From Candidatus Methanoplasma sp. (GTDB lineage: Archaea > Thermoplasmatota > Thermoplasmata > Methanomassiliicoccales > Methanomethylophilaceae): DNA of 7,725 bases. The stretch covers positions 1 through 7,725 of the forward strand of contig JAIRUV010000106.1 of assembly GCA_031254265.1 (NCBI GenBank), written 5' to 3'. Shown here piece by piece: positions 1-6,592 of the stretch. Every line of letters begins with the position of its first letter. Position 1 is the stretch's first letter. A program made the translations under genes and the position numbers. The notes under the pieces are model-generated. The model searched no databases. It saw nothing but the letters and a program-made list of their open reading frames with translations, and was not told where the DNA came from.

Positions 1-1778
1 TCCTCTTCGGAGACCTCATTGATCCAGTCGTCCAAAAGAACGGCCACCTTGAGGTCGCTCATGAAGCTCTCGAACATGAACTCATCGTCTTCATCGGCAG
101 GCTCCACTAGGAAATCCCCGTCATAGTCGATCTCGATCTTAGACAGCCTGTCGTGATCGCCTTTCTTCGGATAAAGGCCCATGACGTCGGGAGTGGATGC
201 TGCCGCATGCAGTATCAGCAGGTCGGCGGTATCGTCTTTTATCTTCATGACCGCATTTTTGAGGATCACTGCCGATTTCGGATCTATGTACAGATCGGAG
301 ATCCTCTTCCCGAAGGGAAGTATGCGCAGCATTCCTCCTTCCCTTGCGATCATACCCTCTTTCTCGAGGAAGTCTGTCACATTCTCGACCACGCTCTCGA
401 TCCCGTACATCTGGGAAGTGTTCCCAAAGAACGTATCGCGCATGAACCCGACGATGCTTTCCTCGGAGTCGGCATCGCCTGTCGCTATCAATCCCAGAAT
501 ATGGTTCCTGAGGATCGCCTCGTTGCTGAGTTTGGATTTTAACTTCTCTGTATCACGCATCACATAGTCTTCCATCAGGTGATCGTAATCGTTGACGTTC
601 TTGGCGATGAGCACAGCCTCCCCGTATGGATCGTATCCCGGCCTCCCCGCCCTTCCGCACATCTGCTTCACTTCCATGACTGATATAGGAACATTCCCCG
701 CATTCGATTCGAATCTGTGGGTGTCCCTGACGATCACCCTTCTGGCCGGCAGATTGATGCCTGCCGCAAGGGTCGGCGTCGCGACTATGCACTTTATGTT
801 GCCGTTCCTGAAGTTGTCTTCGATGTACTTCCTTTGTTTGTACGTCAGCCCGGCGTTGTGGAACGCTGTTCCGCACTTCACGCATGATGACAGTTTCCTT
901 CCGACGGATGTGGTCTCCGCATCCCCTTCGAGGGCCTCCGATTCCTTCTCGGACAGTTCCCTGCCGGCGATCGCCTTCATCTTGTCAGCATACTTCACTG
1001 CAAGTGATTCCGATGATCTCCGCGTATTGACGAATATCATGCACTGCCCGCCGCCCTTCACCGCCTGCTCTATCATGTCCCATATGCTGTCCTTGCTGCG
1101 CGGAACTTCTATGGCGGAATTGTCCTCGAATGTTATCTCCCCGTCGAAATAGACGCCTTCCCTCAGAGGTATGGGGCGCCAGTCGCTTGTCACGAGTTCG
1201 GCATCCAGCCACCGTGCCAGGTCCTCTGCGTTCGATATCGTTGCAGACAAAGCGATGATCTGCACGCCTTTGTTCTTGCGCATCAGTTTGGTGAGTATCA
1301 CTTCAAGGGTCGGCCCCCTTCCCGGATCGTGGATCAGGTGTATCTCGTCCGCGATCACCATCCTTACCTCGTCCATCCATCTGCTCCCGTGGCGCATCAT
1401 GGAGTCGGCTTTCTCCGATGTTGCCACGATTATATCGGCATCGGTGAGTCTCCCGTCATCGGAGTCCAGGTCCCCTGTGCTCATCATCACGTTCACCCCC
1501 AGCCTGGAGAACTTGTCCAGGTCGTCCTTCTTCTCGGATGCCAGTGCTTTGAGCGGAACTATGTATAGAACCTTCCCTCCCTTCTTCAGCACTGTGTTCA
1601 CTGCCGGGATGTAGCCTATGAGCGATTTGCCGCTTGCCGTAGGCATGGCCGCGATGACATTCTTGCCCGGAAGAGCCACCGAAAGCGCCTCTGCCTGCGG
1701 CGGGTAAAGCTCAACGAACCCTTCTTTGATCAGGACATCCCTGATACCTCCGTCAACATCTATATCGGCGACCTTCAT
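1..1778 (-). CDS. hel308: Hel308-type superfamily 2 DNA helicase, C-terminus cut off by the window edge
   Basis: ATP-dependent 3'-5' DNA helicase of the Ski2-like Hel308 family, which in archaea unwinds lagging strands at stalled forks. The frame is uninterrupted for 592 codons and runs off the left edge. Motifs in order: Q-motif context LYPPQ (Q28), Walker A MPTASGKS (45-52), motif Ia VPLKALA (74-80), TSEK (120-123), DEIH box (144-147), motif III LSAT (177-180), FVNTRRSSE (249-257), AFHNAGL (305-311), ATPTLAAGINLPAR (333-346) and motif VI QMCGRAGRPGYD (372-383). The winged-helix region and the beginning of the ratchet domain follow. The family is usually about 700 residues, so roughly 100 C-terminal residues are missing. 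I chose the ATG at 1778 because it gives the usual family N-terminus and lies about 27 bases from a TATA box, which fits a leaderless mRNA. An in-frame ATG at 1799 is less likely. The gene is divergent from the transglutaminase-like gene. Confidence 0.95.
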   Translation of the reverse strand, partial: MKVADIDVDGGIRDVLIKEGFVELYPPQAEALSVALPGKNVIAAMPTASGKSLIGYIPAVNTVLKKGGKVLYIVPLKALASEKKDDLDKFSRLGVNVMMSTGDLDSDDGRLTDADIIVATSEKADSMMRHGSRWMDEVRMVIADEIHLIHDPGRGPTLEVILTKLMRKNKGVQIIALSATISNAEDLARWLDAELVTSDWRPIPLREGVYFDGEITFEDNSAIEVPRSKDSIWDMIEQAVKGGGQCMIFVNTRRSSESLAVKYADKMKAIAGRELSEKESEALEGDAETTSVGRKLSSCVKCGTAFHNAGLTYKQRKYIEDNFRNGNIKCIVATPTLAAGINLPARRVIVRDTHRFESNAGNVPISVMEVKQMCGRAGRPGYDPYGEAVLIAKNVNDYDHLMEDYVMRDTEKLKSKLSNEAILRNHILGLIATGDADSEESIVGFMRDTFFGNTSQMYGIESVVENVTDFLEKEGMIAREGGMLRILPFGKRISDLYIDPKSAVILKNAVMKIKDDTADLLILHAAASTPDVMGLYPKKGDHDRLSKIEIDYDGDFLVEPADEDDEFMFESFMSDLKVAVLLDDWINEVSEE

Positions 1779-1801
1779 GGACGGTTCTCTATAGAGCATG
1801 G

Positions 1802-1809
1802 TTTATTTA
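1802..1809 (-). promoter_or_regulatory. TATA box for hel308
   Basis: The minus strand reads ATAAATAA here, centred about 27 bases upstream of the hel308 ATG at 1778. That is the normal archaeal TATA-to-start-site distance, so the transcript should begin at or within a base or two of the ATG (leaderless). No Shine-Dalgarno sequence precedes the ATG, which agrees. Confidence 0.6.
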
Positions 1810-1829
1810 TGCGTTCTTCGGTAAGTCAC

Positions 1830-1837
1830 TTTAAATA
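1830..1837 (+). promoter_or_regulatory. TATA box for the transglutaminase-like gene
   Basis: TTTAAATA, centred near 1834, predicts transcription starting around 1858-1861. This leaves a leader of only about 6-9 bases before the ATG at 1867 and no room for a ribosome binding site. It lies about 20 bases from the oppositely oriented hel308 TATA box, so the two promoters share an 88-base divergent region. Confidence 0.6.
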
Positions 1838-1866
1838 CGGCGGCATTAATGGCGTAATGAATAGAA

Positions 1867-2934
1867 ATGAAAGGATCCTCTAAGATTATGGTTGTTCTGT
1901 TCCTTGCGGTTGCCTTAGTTTTTCCAGCGATCATGTCGGCATCGGCTGCGACATCGGAAGAACCCGACAACTTCGTACCATACTACGACCAGTTGGATGC
2001 CAACGGGAAAGCGATATTCGACGCGCTGGAATCGGCGGATGCGGAGGCCCATGAGATAACGGTCGGCCTCCCGGTCATACTGACAGCGAAAGCGAACGAT
2101 CCGCACACTGCAGAGGAGTATGTCCGTAACCTGCTCAGGACCACCATCGACGACGCCTTCGATGCCCTCAGGCTAAGCTCGCCTATGGCTTATTGGGGAT
2201 GGACGGTCAGCACGGTCCCGTATCCCACCGCAGACCTGACCATAACCGGCAACACGGCGACGGTCACTGAGATATATTTCCAGATAAGGCTCGATCAGTA
2301 CCCTCCCGACCCTGAAACAGGCGTCTTCGGCGGCATACAGAAGATGCTGGATGATCTCAACGCTGCATTGGAGAAGTTCTCCACTGACGGAAAAACGGTG
2401 CGGGATAAAGTAGAGGACATAAACAATTACCTTGTGAACCTTGTGACATACGACCCGAATTGGGAGTCCGAGGAAAAAAGCAGATATGCGCATGATGCGT
2501 ACGGCGCCCTGGTGGACCCAAAGCACTACGCAGTGTGCGACGGTTATTCTGAGGCGTTCCTTCTTTTGTGCCAGAAAGAGGGGATTGAGTGTGTCATAGT
2601 ATACGGGACAGCCATATCGAACATGGAGAACCATGCATGGAACTACGTCAAAATGGACAACGGGAAATGGTACGCAGTGGATGTCACATGGAACGACGGC
2701 AGCAACAACGCTTACTTACTTAAGGGAGGAGACACATTCTTTTACACACACCATCAGGGAGTGTATCTTAAATCAGGATGGATACCTTATCCGTTCATCA
2801 GCCCGGTCCTGAGCGATACGGCTTATGACCACACGCCCGTTGCCTGGTATGGGAATTACTCATGGCTGCTGGCTGTGGTGATCGTGGCGCTGATCTCGGC
2901 AGTGTTATATAAATATTCAAGGGGGAACAAATGA
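1867..2934 (+). CDS. Secreted, C-terminally membrane-anchored transglutaminase-like cysteine protein
   Basis: A 355-residue exported protein. Residues 1-27 form a signal peptide: Lys2 and Lys6, a hydrophobic core at 8-23, and a likely cleavage after ASA at 27. The transglutaminase-like core lies at about 175-285, with the Cys-His-Asp triad at Cys224 (AVCDGYSEAF), His256 (ENHAWNY) and Asp272 (YAVDVTWND). A hydrophobic helix at about 332-348 followed by KYSRGNK is a stop-transfer anchor, so the catalytic domain should face outside. I do not recognise residues 35-170. Family members are mostly cysteine proteases or amidases; true cross-linking is not implied, and the substrate is unknown. ATG 1867 is the first possible start because an in-frame TGA lies at 1858-1860; the internal ATG at 1888 would lose the basic n-region. 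It has its own promoter and no functional link to lonB is evident. Confidence 0.88.
   Translation: MKGSSKIMVVLFLAVALVFPAIMSASAATSEEPDNFVPYYDQLDANGKAIFDALESADAEAHEITVGLPVILTAKANDPHTAEEYVRNLLRTTIDDAFDALRLSSPMAYWGWTVSTVPYPTADLTITGNTATVTEIYFQIRLDQYPPDPETGVFGGIQKMLDDLNAALEKFSTDGKTVRDKVEDINNYLVNLVTYDPNWESEEKSRYAHDAYGALVDPKHYAVCDGYSEAFLLLCQKEGIECVIVYGTAISNMENHAWNYVKMDNGKWYAVDVTWNDGSNNAYLLKGGDTFFYTHHQGVYLKSGWIPYPFISPVLSDTAYDHTPVAWYGNYSWLLAVVIVALISAVLYKYSRGNK
2905..2915 (+). promoter_or_regulatory. Candidate lonB TATA box inside the preceding gene
   Basis: TTATATAAATA is a near-ideal archaeal TATA element. It encodes part of the C-terminal helix of the transglutaminase-like protein. Transcription would start about 2935-2937, just after that gene's stop, giving lonB a leader of about 60 bases with a Shine-Dalgarno site. 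A second AT-rich candidate, TATTATATA at 2952-2960, would start near 2982 and give a leader of about 13 bases. The sequence alone does not decide between them. Confidence 0.5.
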
Positions 2935-2982
2935 TGTATATTGTACAGAGCTATTATATACGAGTACAAACTAACGGAATTA

Positions 2983-2989
2983 GGAGGGG
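2983..2989 (+). promoter_or_regulatory. Shine-Dalgarno site of lonB
   Basis: GGAGGGG lies 5 bases before the ATG at 2995 and decides the lonB start. An overlapping ATG at 2991 is out of frame and stops after seven codons. The in-frame TTG at 2941, 54 bases further upstream, has no comparable site. Confidence 0.75.
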
Positions 2990-2994
2990 AATGT

Positions 2995-5082
2995 ATGGAA
3001 ATAGTTGTCAATAAGCCCTCGCTCACGCCTCTCGAGGAGTGGGTGGACAGGCAGACCTTCCGTAGCACGAAGGATATCTCTATCCCTGATAAATTGTCGG
3101 ACAGGGTCATAGGTCAGGATCAGGCCGTGGAAGTGATGAAGAAAGCGGCCTTCCAAAAAAGACATGTGATGCTCATAGGAGAACCAGGTACCGGAAAATC
3201 GATGCTGGCCAACTCCATGATCCAATATCTTCCCAAAGAAGAGCTCAGGGACATTGTCTCATACCACAATCCTGAAGATGTGAATGAGCCCCGGATACGC
3301 GACTTCCCCGCCGGAAGGGGAAAGGCTGTGGTCAACGAGCAGAAGGCCCATGCCGCCGCCGTAAAGAATCAGAAGAGCTCATTCTACATATACGCCATCC
3401 TCGGCATAATGATAATCGGAGCTATCGGCATGTTCGTCTTCGATAACTGGACCATACTGCTGGTAGCCCTTTTCGGCGTATTGATAATATTGATGTTCAC
3501 AAGGACTCCCGGGCAGAGGCAGGAGACGATGATCGTGCCGAAGGTGCTGGTAGGCCATACTCCGGACGATATGCCGCCTTTCATAGATGCAACGGGCGCG
3601 CATGCCGGTTCTTTGCTGGGCGACGTGAGGCACGACCCGTTCCAGAGCGGAGGTCTGGAGACCCCGTCCCATGACAGATTGGAGTCCGGCGCGATACACA
3701 AGGCTAACAAGGGAGTACTTTACATAGACGAGATAAACATGCTCAGGATGGAATCCCAGCAGGCTCTTCTTACGGCGATGCAGGAGAAGAAGATGTCCAT
3801 CACGGGCCAGTCGGAGAGGTCCTCCGGCGCGCTGGTCAAATCAGAGCCTGTGCCGTGCGATTTCATACTTGTGTGTGCAGGCAATCTCGACGCGATGCAG
3901 GGGATGCACCCCGCCCTCAGGTCCAGGATAAGGGGATACGGTTACGAGGTGTACATGCGCAGCACGATGCCTGATACCGATGAGAACAGATACAGCATCG
4001 CAAGGTTCGTCGCCCAGGAGGTGTACAAGGACCAGAAGATACCTCCCTTTGACAGGTACGCCGTAGGGGAGATAGTGAAGGAGGCTCAGCGCCGCGCCGG
4101 AAGGAAAGGGGAACTGACCCTCAGACTCAGAGAGCTGGGCGGCCTGATAAGGGTGTCCGGCGACCTCGCGGTCGAAAGAGGGGCCGACCTCGTCACGTTG
4201 GATGATGTGCTTTCCGCAAAGAGGACAGCACGCAGCCTGGAGCAGCAGATAGCCGACCGCCACATAGAGAACAGCAAGAAATACTCCCTGTTCGAGACGA
4301 GCGGTTCCGAAGTGGGCATGATAAACGGTCTTGCCGCATTGGGTGCCGACTCCGGGATGGCTGAGTTCTCCGGGATAGTCCTTCCCATAGTCGCCCAGAT
4401 AGCTCCTCCCCAGGCCAAGAAGGCGGGGAAGCTGATAGCCACCGGGCGCCTCGGAGAGATCGCGAAAGAAGCGGTGGACAACATATCCGCAGTGATCAAG
4501 AACTACACTTCGAAGTCGATATCGGATTACGATATACACCTGCAGTATGTCGGAACACATGACGGAGTGGAGGGGGACAGCGCGTCGATAACGATGGCGA
4601 CCGTGATCCTTTCGGCAATGGAAGAGATACCGATAAGGCAGGACATGGCCATGACCGGGAGCCTCAGCGTTAGAGGGAGGGTCCTTCCGGTCGGTGCGGT
4701 GACCGCAAAACTGGAAGCGGCGGCGGCGTCCGGAATAAAACTGGCGCTTATACCCGAGGCCAACGGGAACGACGTGATGATACAGAACAAGTACTACCGC
4801 GATATGGACATCTACACAGTGGAGAACTTCCGCGATGTTGTGGAATACGCATTCGTCGACTGCCCGAAGAAGGAAGAACTGCTGAAGAAACTCCTGCCCC
4901 TTACAGAGACTGGAGTGTCTAGCGCAAAGAAGATCGAACCTCCTCCTCAGTACGAGCCTGTCGTGAAACAGGAATCGAAAAAGGGGTCTCCGAGGACGCC
5001 TGTGCCGGAGGCGCAGGCGGAAGAGGCTTCGGCAGTGAAGGACAGACGGGTGCCGAACGACGGCAGCCCCAGTCCCCTTTAA
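2995..5082 (+). CDS. lonB: Archaeal membrane-bound ATP-dependent Lon protease, LonB type
   Basis: A 695-residue single-chain AAA+ protease that degrades misfolded and regulatory proteins at the inner face of the membrane. Walker A is GEPGTGKS (62-69) and Walker B is VLYIDE (241-246). Two transmembrane helices (about 130-149 and 152-168) lie between them, which is the hallmark of LonB as opposed to soluble LonA. Sensor-1 Asn is likely Asn297, the arginine-finger region is RSRIRG (309-314), and sensor-2 is LTLRLREL (374-381). The proteolytic domain has Ser529 in EGDSAS and Lys572 in AVTAKLEAA; the 43-residue spacing matches the Lon Ser-Lys dyad, and Glu526 is in the LonB-type position. The conserved fold ends near residue 622 (EYAF). 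A polar tail of about 70 residues follows, ending in a stretch with ten prolines between 649 and 694. The start is set by the site at 2983-2989. It appears to be monocistronic, with its own upstream promoter and a hairpin directly after the stop. Confidence 0.96.
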   Translation: MEIVVNKPSLTPLEEWVDRQTFRSTKDISIPDKLSDRVIGQDQAVEVMKKAAFQKRHVMLIGEPGTGKSMLANSMIQYLPKEELRDIVSYHNPEDVNEPRIRDFPAGRGKAVVNEQKAHAAAVKNQKSSFYIYAILGIMIIGAIGMFVFDNWTILLVALFGVLIILMFTRTPGQRQETMIVPKVLVGHTPDDMPPFIDATGAHAGSLLGDVRHDPFQSGGLETPSHDRLESGAIHKANKGVLYIDEINMLRMESQQALLTAMQEKKMSITGQSERSSGALVKSEPVPCDFILVCAGNLDAMQGMHPALRSRIRGYGYEVYMRSTMPDTDENRYSIARFVAQEVYKDQKIPPFDRYAVGEIVKEAQRRAGRKGELTLRLRELGGLIRVSGDLAVERGADLVTLDDVLSAKRTARSLEQQIADRHIENSKKYSLFETSGSEVGMINGLAALGADSGMAEFSGIVLPIVAQIAPPQAKKAGKLIATGRLGEIAKEAVDNISAVIKNYTSKSISDYDIHLQYVGTHDGVEGDSASITMATVILSAMEEIPIRQDMAMTGSLSVRGRVLPVGAVTAKLEAAAASGIKLALIPEANGNDVMIQNKYYRDMDIYTVENFRDVVEYAFVDCPKKEELLKKLLPLTETGVSSAKKIEPPPQYEPVVKQESKKGSPRTPVPEAQAEEASAVKDRRVPNDGSPSPL

Positions 5083-5095
5083 GCGGAGTGAACAT

Positions 5096-5124
5096 TTCCT
5101 TCCCGTTGGGGAAGGAATCTTTTA
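5096..5124 (+). terminator. Hairpin with T-rich tail downstream of lonB
   Basis: A perfect 9-bp inverted repeat, TTCCTTCCC (5096-5104) and GGGAAGGAA (5109-5117), has a GTTG loop and is followed by TCTTTT. It starts 13 bases after the lonB stop. It has the form of a bacterial intrinsic terminator. Archaeal termination depends mainly on the T-tract, so the hairpin's own contribution is uncertain. The same T-run doubles as the nadM TATA element. Confidence 0.6.
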
Positions 5125-5125
5125 T
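5120..5125 (+). promoter_or_regulatory. nadM: TATA box for nadM
   Basis: TTTTAT is centred 25-26 bases upstream of the nadM ATG at 5148, which predicts a leaderless transcript for nadM and pncC. A weak AAGGTG at 5140-5145 sits only 2 bases from the ATG, too close for a standard Shine-Dalgarno role. Confidence 0.5.
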
Positions 5126-5147
5126 CTCTTGATGCCAATAAGGTGTC

Positions 5148-5678
5148 ATGGTCTCCGAACACTATTTCAGCGGACACTCGCTGATGATCGGCAGATTCCA
5201 GCCGCTCCACAACGGACACATGGAGGTCATACGCAAATGTGCGGCGGAATCTGAGAGTCTGATCATCGGGATCGGCAGCGCCCAATACTCGCATGAATGC
5301 GATAATCCCTTCACAGCCGGGGAAAGGTACCTCATGATAGACGAGGTCATGAAAGCCGAGAAAATAGCCAACTACTGTATAGTGCCCATCGAAGACCTGA
5401 AGAGACACTCCCTGTGGGCATGGCAGGTGAAGTCCCTCTGCCCTCCTTTCACCACTGTGTACAGCAACAACCCTCTTACCAGACGTCTGTTCGGAGAGGC
5501 AGGGTACAAGATTAAGGAATCCCCGCTCTACAACCGCGAGGTGTATTCCGGGACCGTCGTAAGGAAGATGATGATCGAAGGCGACAGCTGGCGCTCCCTG
5601 GTTCCGGGAAAGGTTGCGGAGATCATAGATTACATAGACGGCGTGAGCAGACTGAGAGAGATATCCGGAGGGGAATGA
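5148..5678 (+). CDS. nadM: Nicotinamide-nucleotide (NMN) adenylyltransferase, archaeal type
   Basis: A 176-residue cytoplasmic nucleotidyltransferase that joins NMN (and, in archaeal enzymes, often NaMN) to the AMP part of ATP, giving NAD or its deamido form and pyrophosphate. It carries the family signatures: GRFQPLHNGH at 15-24, with the HxGH motif His21-Asn-Gly-His24; NPFTAGER at 53-60; and the second nucleotide-binding motif YSGTVVR at 133-139, a variant of the usual ISSTxxR. Length is normal for the archaeal family. The first 12 residues are a short extra N-terminus. ATG 5148 is preferred because the TATA box lies 25-26 bases upstream. ATG 5184 would begin directly at MIGRF and is possible, but would leave a 36-base leader without a clear binding site. 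The downstream neighbour pncC acts on the same metabolite and begins one base after this stop codon. Confidence 0.94.
   Translation: MVSEHYFSGHSLMIGRFQPLHNGHMEVIRKCAAESESLIIGIGSAQYSHECDNPFTAGERYLMIDEVMKAEKIANYCIVPIEDLKRHSLWAWQVKSLCPPFTTVYSNNPLTRRLFGEAGYKIKESPLYNREVYSGTVVRKMMIEGDSWRSLVPGKVAEIIDYIDGVSRLREISGGE
5667..5673 (+). promoter_or_regulatory. pncC: Shine-Dalgarno site of pncC, pointing to a CTG start
   Basis: GGAGGGG lies in the last codons of nadM, 6 bases before the CTG at 5680. The same 11-base string GGAGGGGAATG precedes lonB (2983-2993), where the true start is also the codon just beyond the overlapping ATG. The ATG at 5675 is only one base from the site and reads ATG AAC TGA, so it cannot start this gene as the sequence stands. 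Confidence 0.6.
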
Positions 5679-5679
5679 A

Positions 5680-6156
5680 CTGACGTCTGCGGAGTATCTC
5701 TCGGAGATACTTTCGAAGGCAGGCATCACCCTCTCCGTCGCGGAATCATGCACGGGAGGGATGCTCGGATCAATCATCACCTCTTTCCCCGGGTCTTCCG
5801 TATATTTCTTGGGCGGAGTGGTGTCTTACAGCAACTCCGCAAAGGAGAACATCCTTGGAGTAAGTAAAGAAGTGATGATGGAAAAGGGTGCTGTGAGCAG
5901 GGAAGTGGCTGTTGAGATGGCCGAAGGCGTCAGGAGACTTTTCGGATCGGATGTCTCGTTGTCCATAACAGGCATAGCCGGCCCCGGCGGAGGGACCGCC
6001 GAAAAACCGGTTGGACTTGTGTGGATGGGCATATCATGGAAAGGCGGGACCGCCGCGATGAGGTTCGATTTCACCGGAGACAGGGATGCTGTGAGAAAGA
6101 ACTCAACAGACGCTGCGGTCCGTGTGATCGCAGATCTGGTGGAAACGCTGATCTGA
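5680..6156 (+). CDS. pncC: CinA C-terminal-domain protein, probable NMN amidohydrolase, with apparent CTG start
   Basis: A 158-residue stand-alone CinA C-terminal domain. Characterised members (PncC) deamidate NMN to NaMN and ammonia in the pyridine nucleotide cycle. Conserved blocks, numbered from the CTG: AESCTGG (21-27), GGVVSYSNSAKENILGV (45-61), VSREVAVEMAEGVR (72-85), SITGIAGPGGGTAEKPVG (95-112). Length is normal for the family. The start is odd. In this frame an upstream stop lies at 5653-5655, and between it and AESCTGG there is no ATG, GTG or TTG; the first ATG (5761) would remove the AESCTGG block. The CTG at 5680 lies 6 bases after GGAGGGG and gives the expected N-terminal helix length. 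A missing base near 5678 is the alternative: one more A would let the ATG at 5675, overlapping the nadM stop, read straight into this frame. Almost certainly cotranscribed with nadM. Confidence 0.85.
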   Translation: MTSAEYLSEILSKAGITLSVAESCTGGMLGSIITSFPGSSVYFLGGVVSYSNSAKENILGVSKEVMMEKGAVSREVAVEMAEGVRRLFGSDVSLSITGIAGPGGGTAEKPVGLVWMGISWKGGTAAMRFDFTGDRDAVRKNSTDAAVRVIADLVETLI

Positions 6157-6169
6157 GAATTGAGATCAG
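6148..6169. repeat. Inverted repeat spanning the convergent stop codons of pncC and the UPF0179 gene
   Basis: CTGATCT (6148-6154) and AGATCAG (6163-6169) form a perfect 7-bp dyad with an 8-base loop. The pncC stop starts in the left arm and the UPF0179 stop lies in the right arm. A bidirectional terminator is possible, but neither side has a T-run immediately after the stem, so its function is unproven. Confidence 0.35.
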
Positions 6170-6591
6170 AACAGCTTCACGACGACTAGGTCCTGGCCGA
6201 TGGGGCATTCTGCATTCCCTTCGATCCCGACCACCGAATATTTCTTGCCGCGCTCCAGAGCATATGGGTGGCAGTTGCGGTAGTTCTCACAGTCAAGCAT
6301 CCAGCATGCCGGCTCCTGAAATGTTATAACGCTCCCTTCGATCGCCGATTTCTTGGGCACGACAGACCTCTGAGCGATCTTTTTTATCTCGACCACCCTC
6401 ACTTTGTCTTCGTTGAAGGTGCAGTCATGAGTCTGTCCCCTGACCGCCGTTATCTCATACATAGAACCTTGCTCAAGGTTCATGCATACTCCTTTCAGCT
6501 TACAGTCCCTGCATTCGAACTGCGGCCCGAGATAGTAGAATCTGTTGCCCATTTTGGCCTGCGCTTCGCTTATGAGCGTGATGGCCGCCAC
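6166..6591 (-). CDS. UPF0179 family protein with two four-cysteine modules
   Basis: A 141-residue soluble protein matching the archaeal UPF0179 family, whose biochemical function I do not know. The N-terminus (ITLISEAQAKMGNRFYYLGP) is typical. Eight cysteines fall in two similar modules: Cys27-x2-Cys30-x5-Cys36...Cys57 and Cys96-x4-Cys101-x5-Cys107...Cys129. Between the third and fourth cysteine both modules carry an LExGxxY segment (39-45 and 112-118) followed by a short beta-like run to a Gly and then Cys, so the protein looks like an internal duplication. The cysteine pattern suggests metal or iron-sulfur binding; this is inference. The start is GTG (6589-6591), one base after the egsA stop. 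GGAG on the minus strand (6601-6604) lies 9 bases upstream. The internal ATG at residue 14 would lose conserved N-terminal residues. The gene is probably the second gene of an egsA operon. Confidence 0.9.
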   Translation of the reverse strand: MAAITLISEAQAKMGNRFYYLGPQFECRDCKLKGVCMNLEQGSMYEITAVRGQTHDCTFNEDKVRVVEIKKIAQRSVVPKKSAIEGSVITFQEPACWMLDCENYRNCHPYALERGKKYSVVGIEGNAECPIGQDLVVVKLF

Positions 6592-6592
6592 C

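Noticed and set aside
592..1152. A plus-strand frame of 186 codons opposite hel308
   Set aside because: It lies wholly inside the helicase gene, whose motifs on the minus strand are unambiguous.
1779..1799. hel308 starting at the upstream in-frame ATG at 1799
   Set aside because: It lies immediately next to the TATA box and so would be upstream of the expected transcription start; the ATG at 1778 gives the usual Hel308 N-terminus.
2941..2994. An 18-residue N-terminal extension of lonB from TTG 2941
   Set aside because: It has no ribosome binding site, whereas ATG 2995 has GGAGGGG at 5 bases.
3841..4560. A long open frame of 239 codons antisense to lonB
   Set aside because: It is a shadow of the lonB codon pattern, with no recognisable domain, promoter or ribosome binding site.
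5079..5780. A 233-codon antisense frame across nadM and the pncC start
   Set aside because: It covers a clearly coding strand in the other direction and has low-complexity, unrecognisable sequence; it is explained as a shadow frame.
5761..6156. pncC starting at the first in-frame ATG (131 residues)
   Set aside because: It would remove the conserved AESCTGG block and the first helix of the CinA fold, which are intact in frame upstream, and no ribosome binding site fits it as well as the CTG at 5680.
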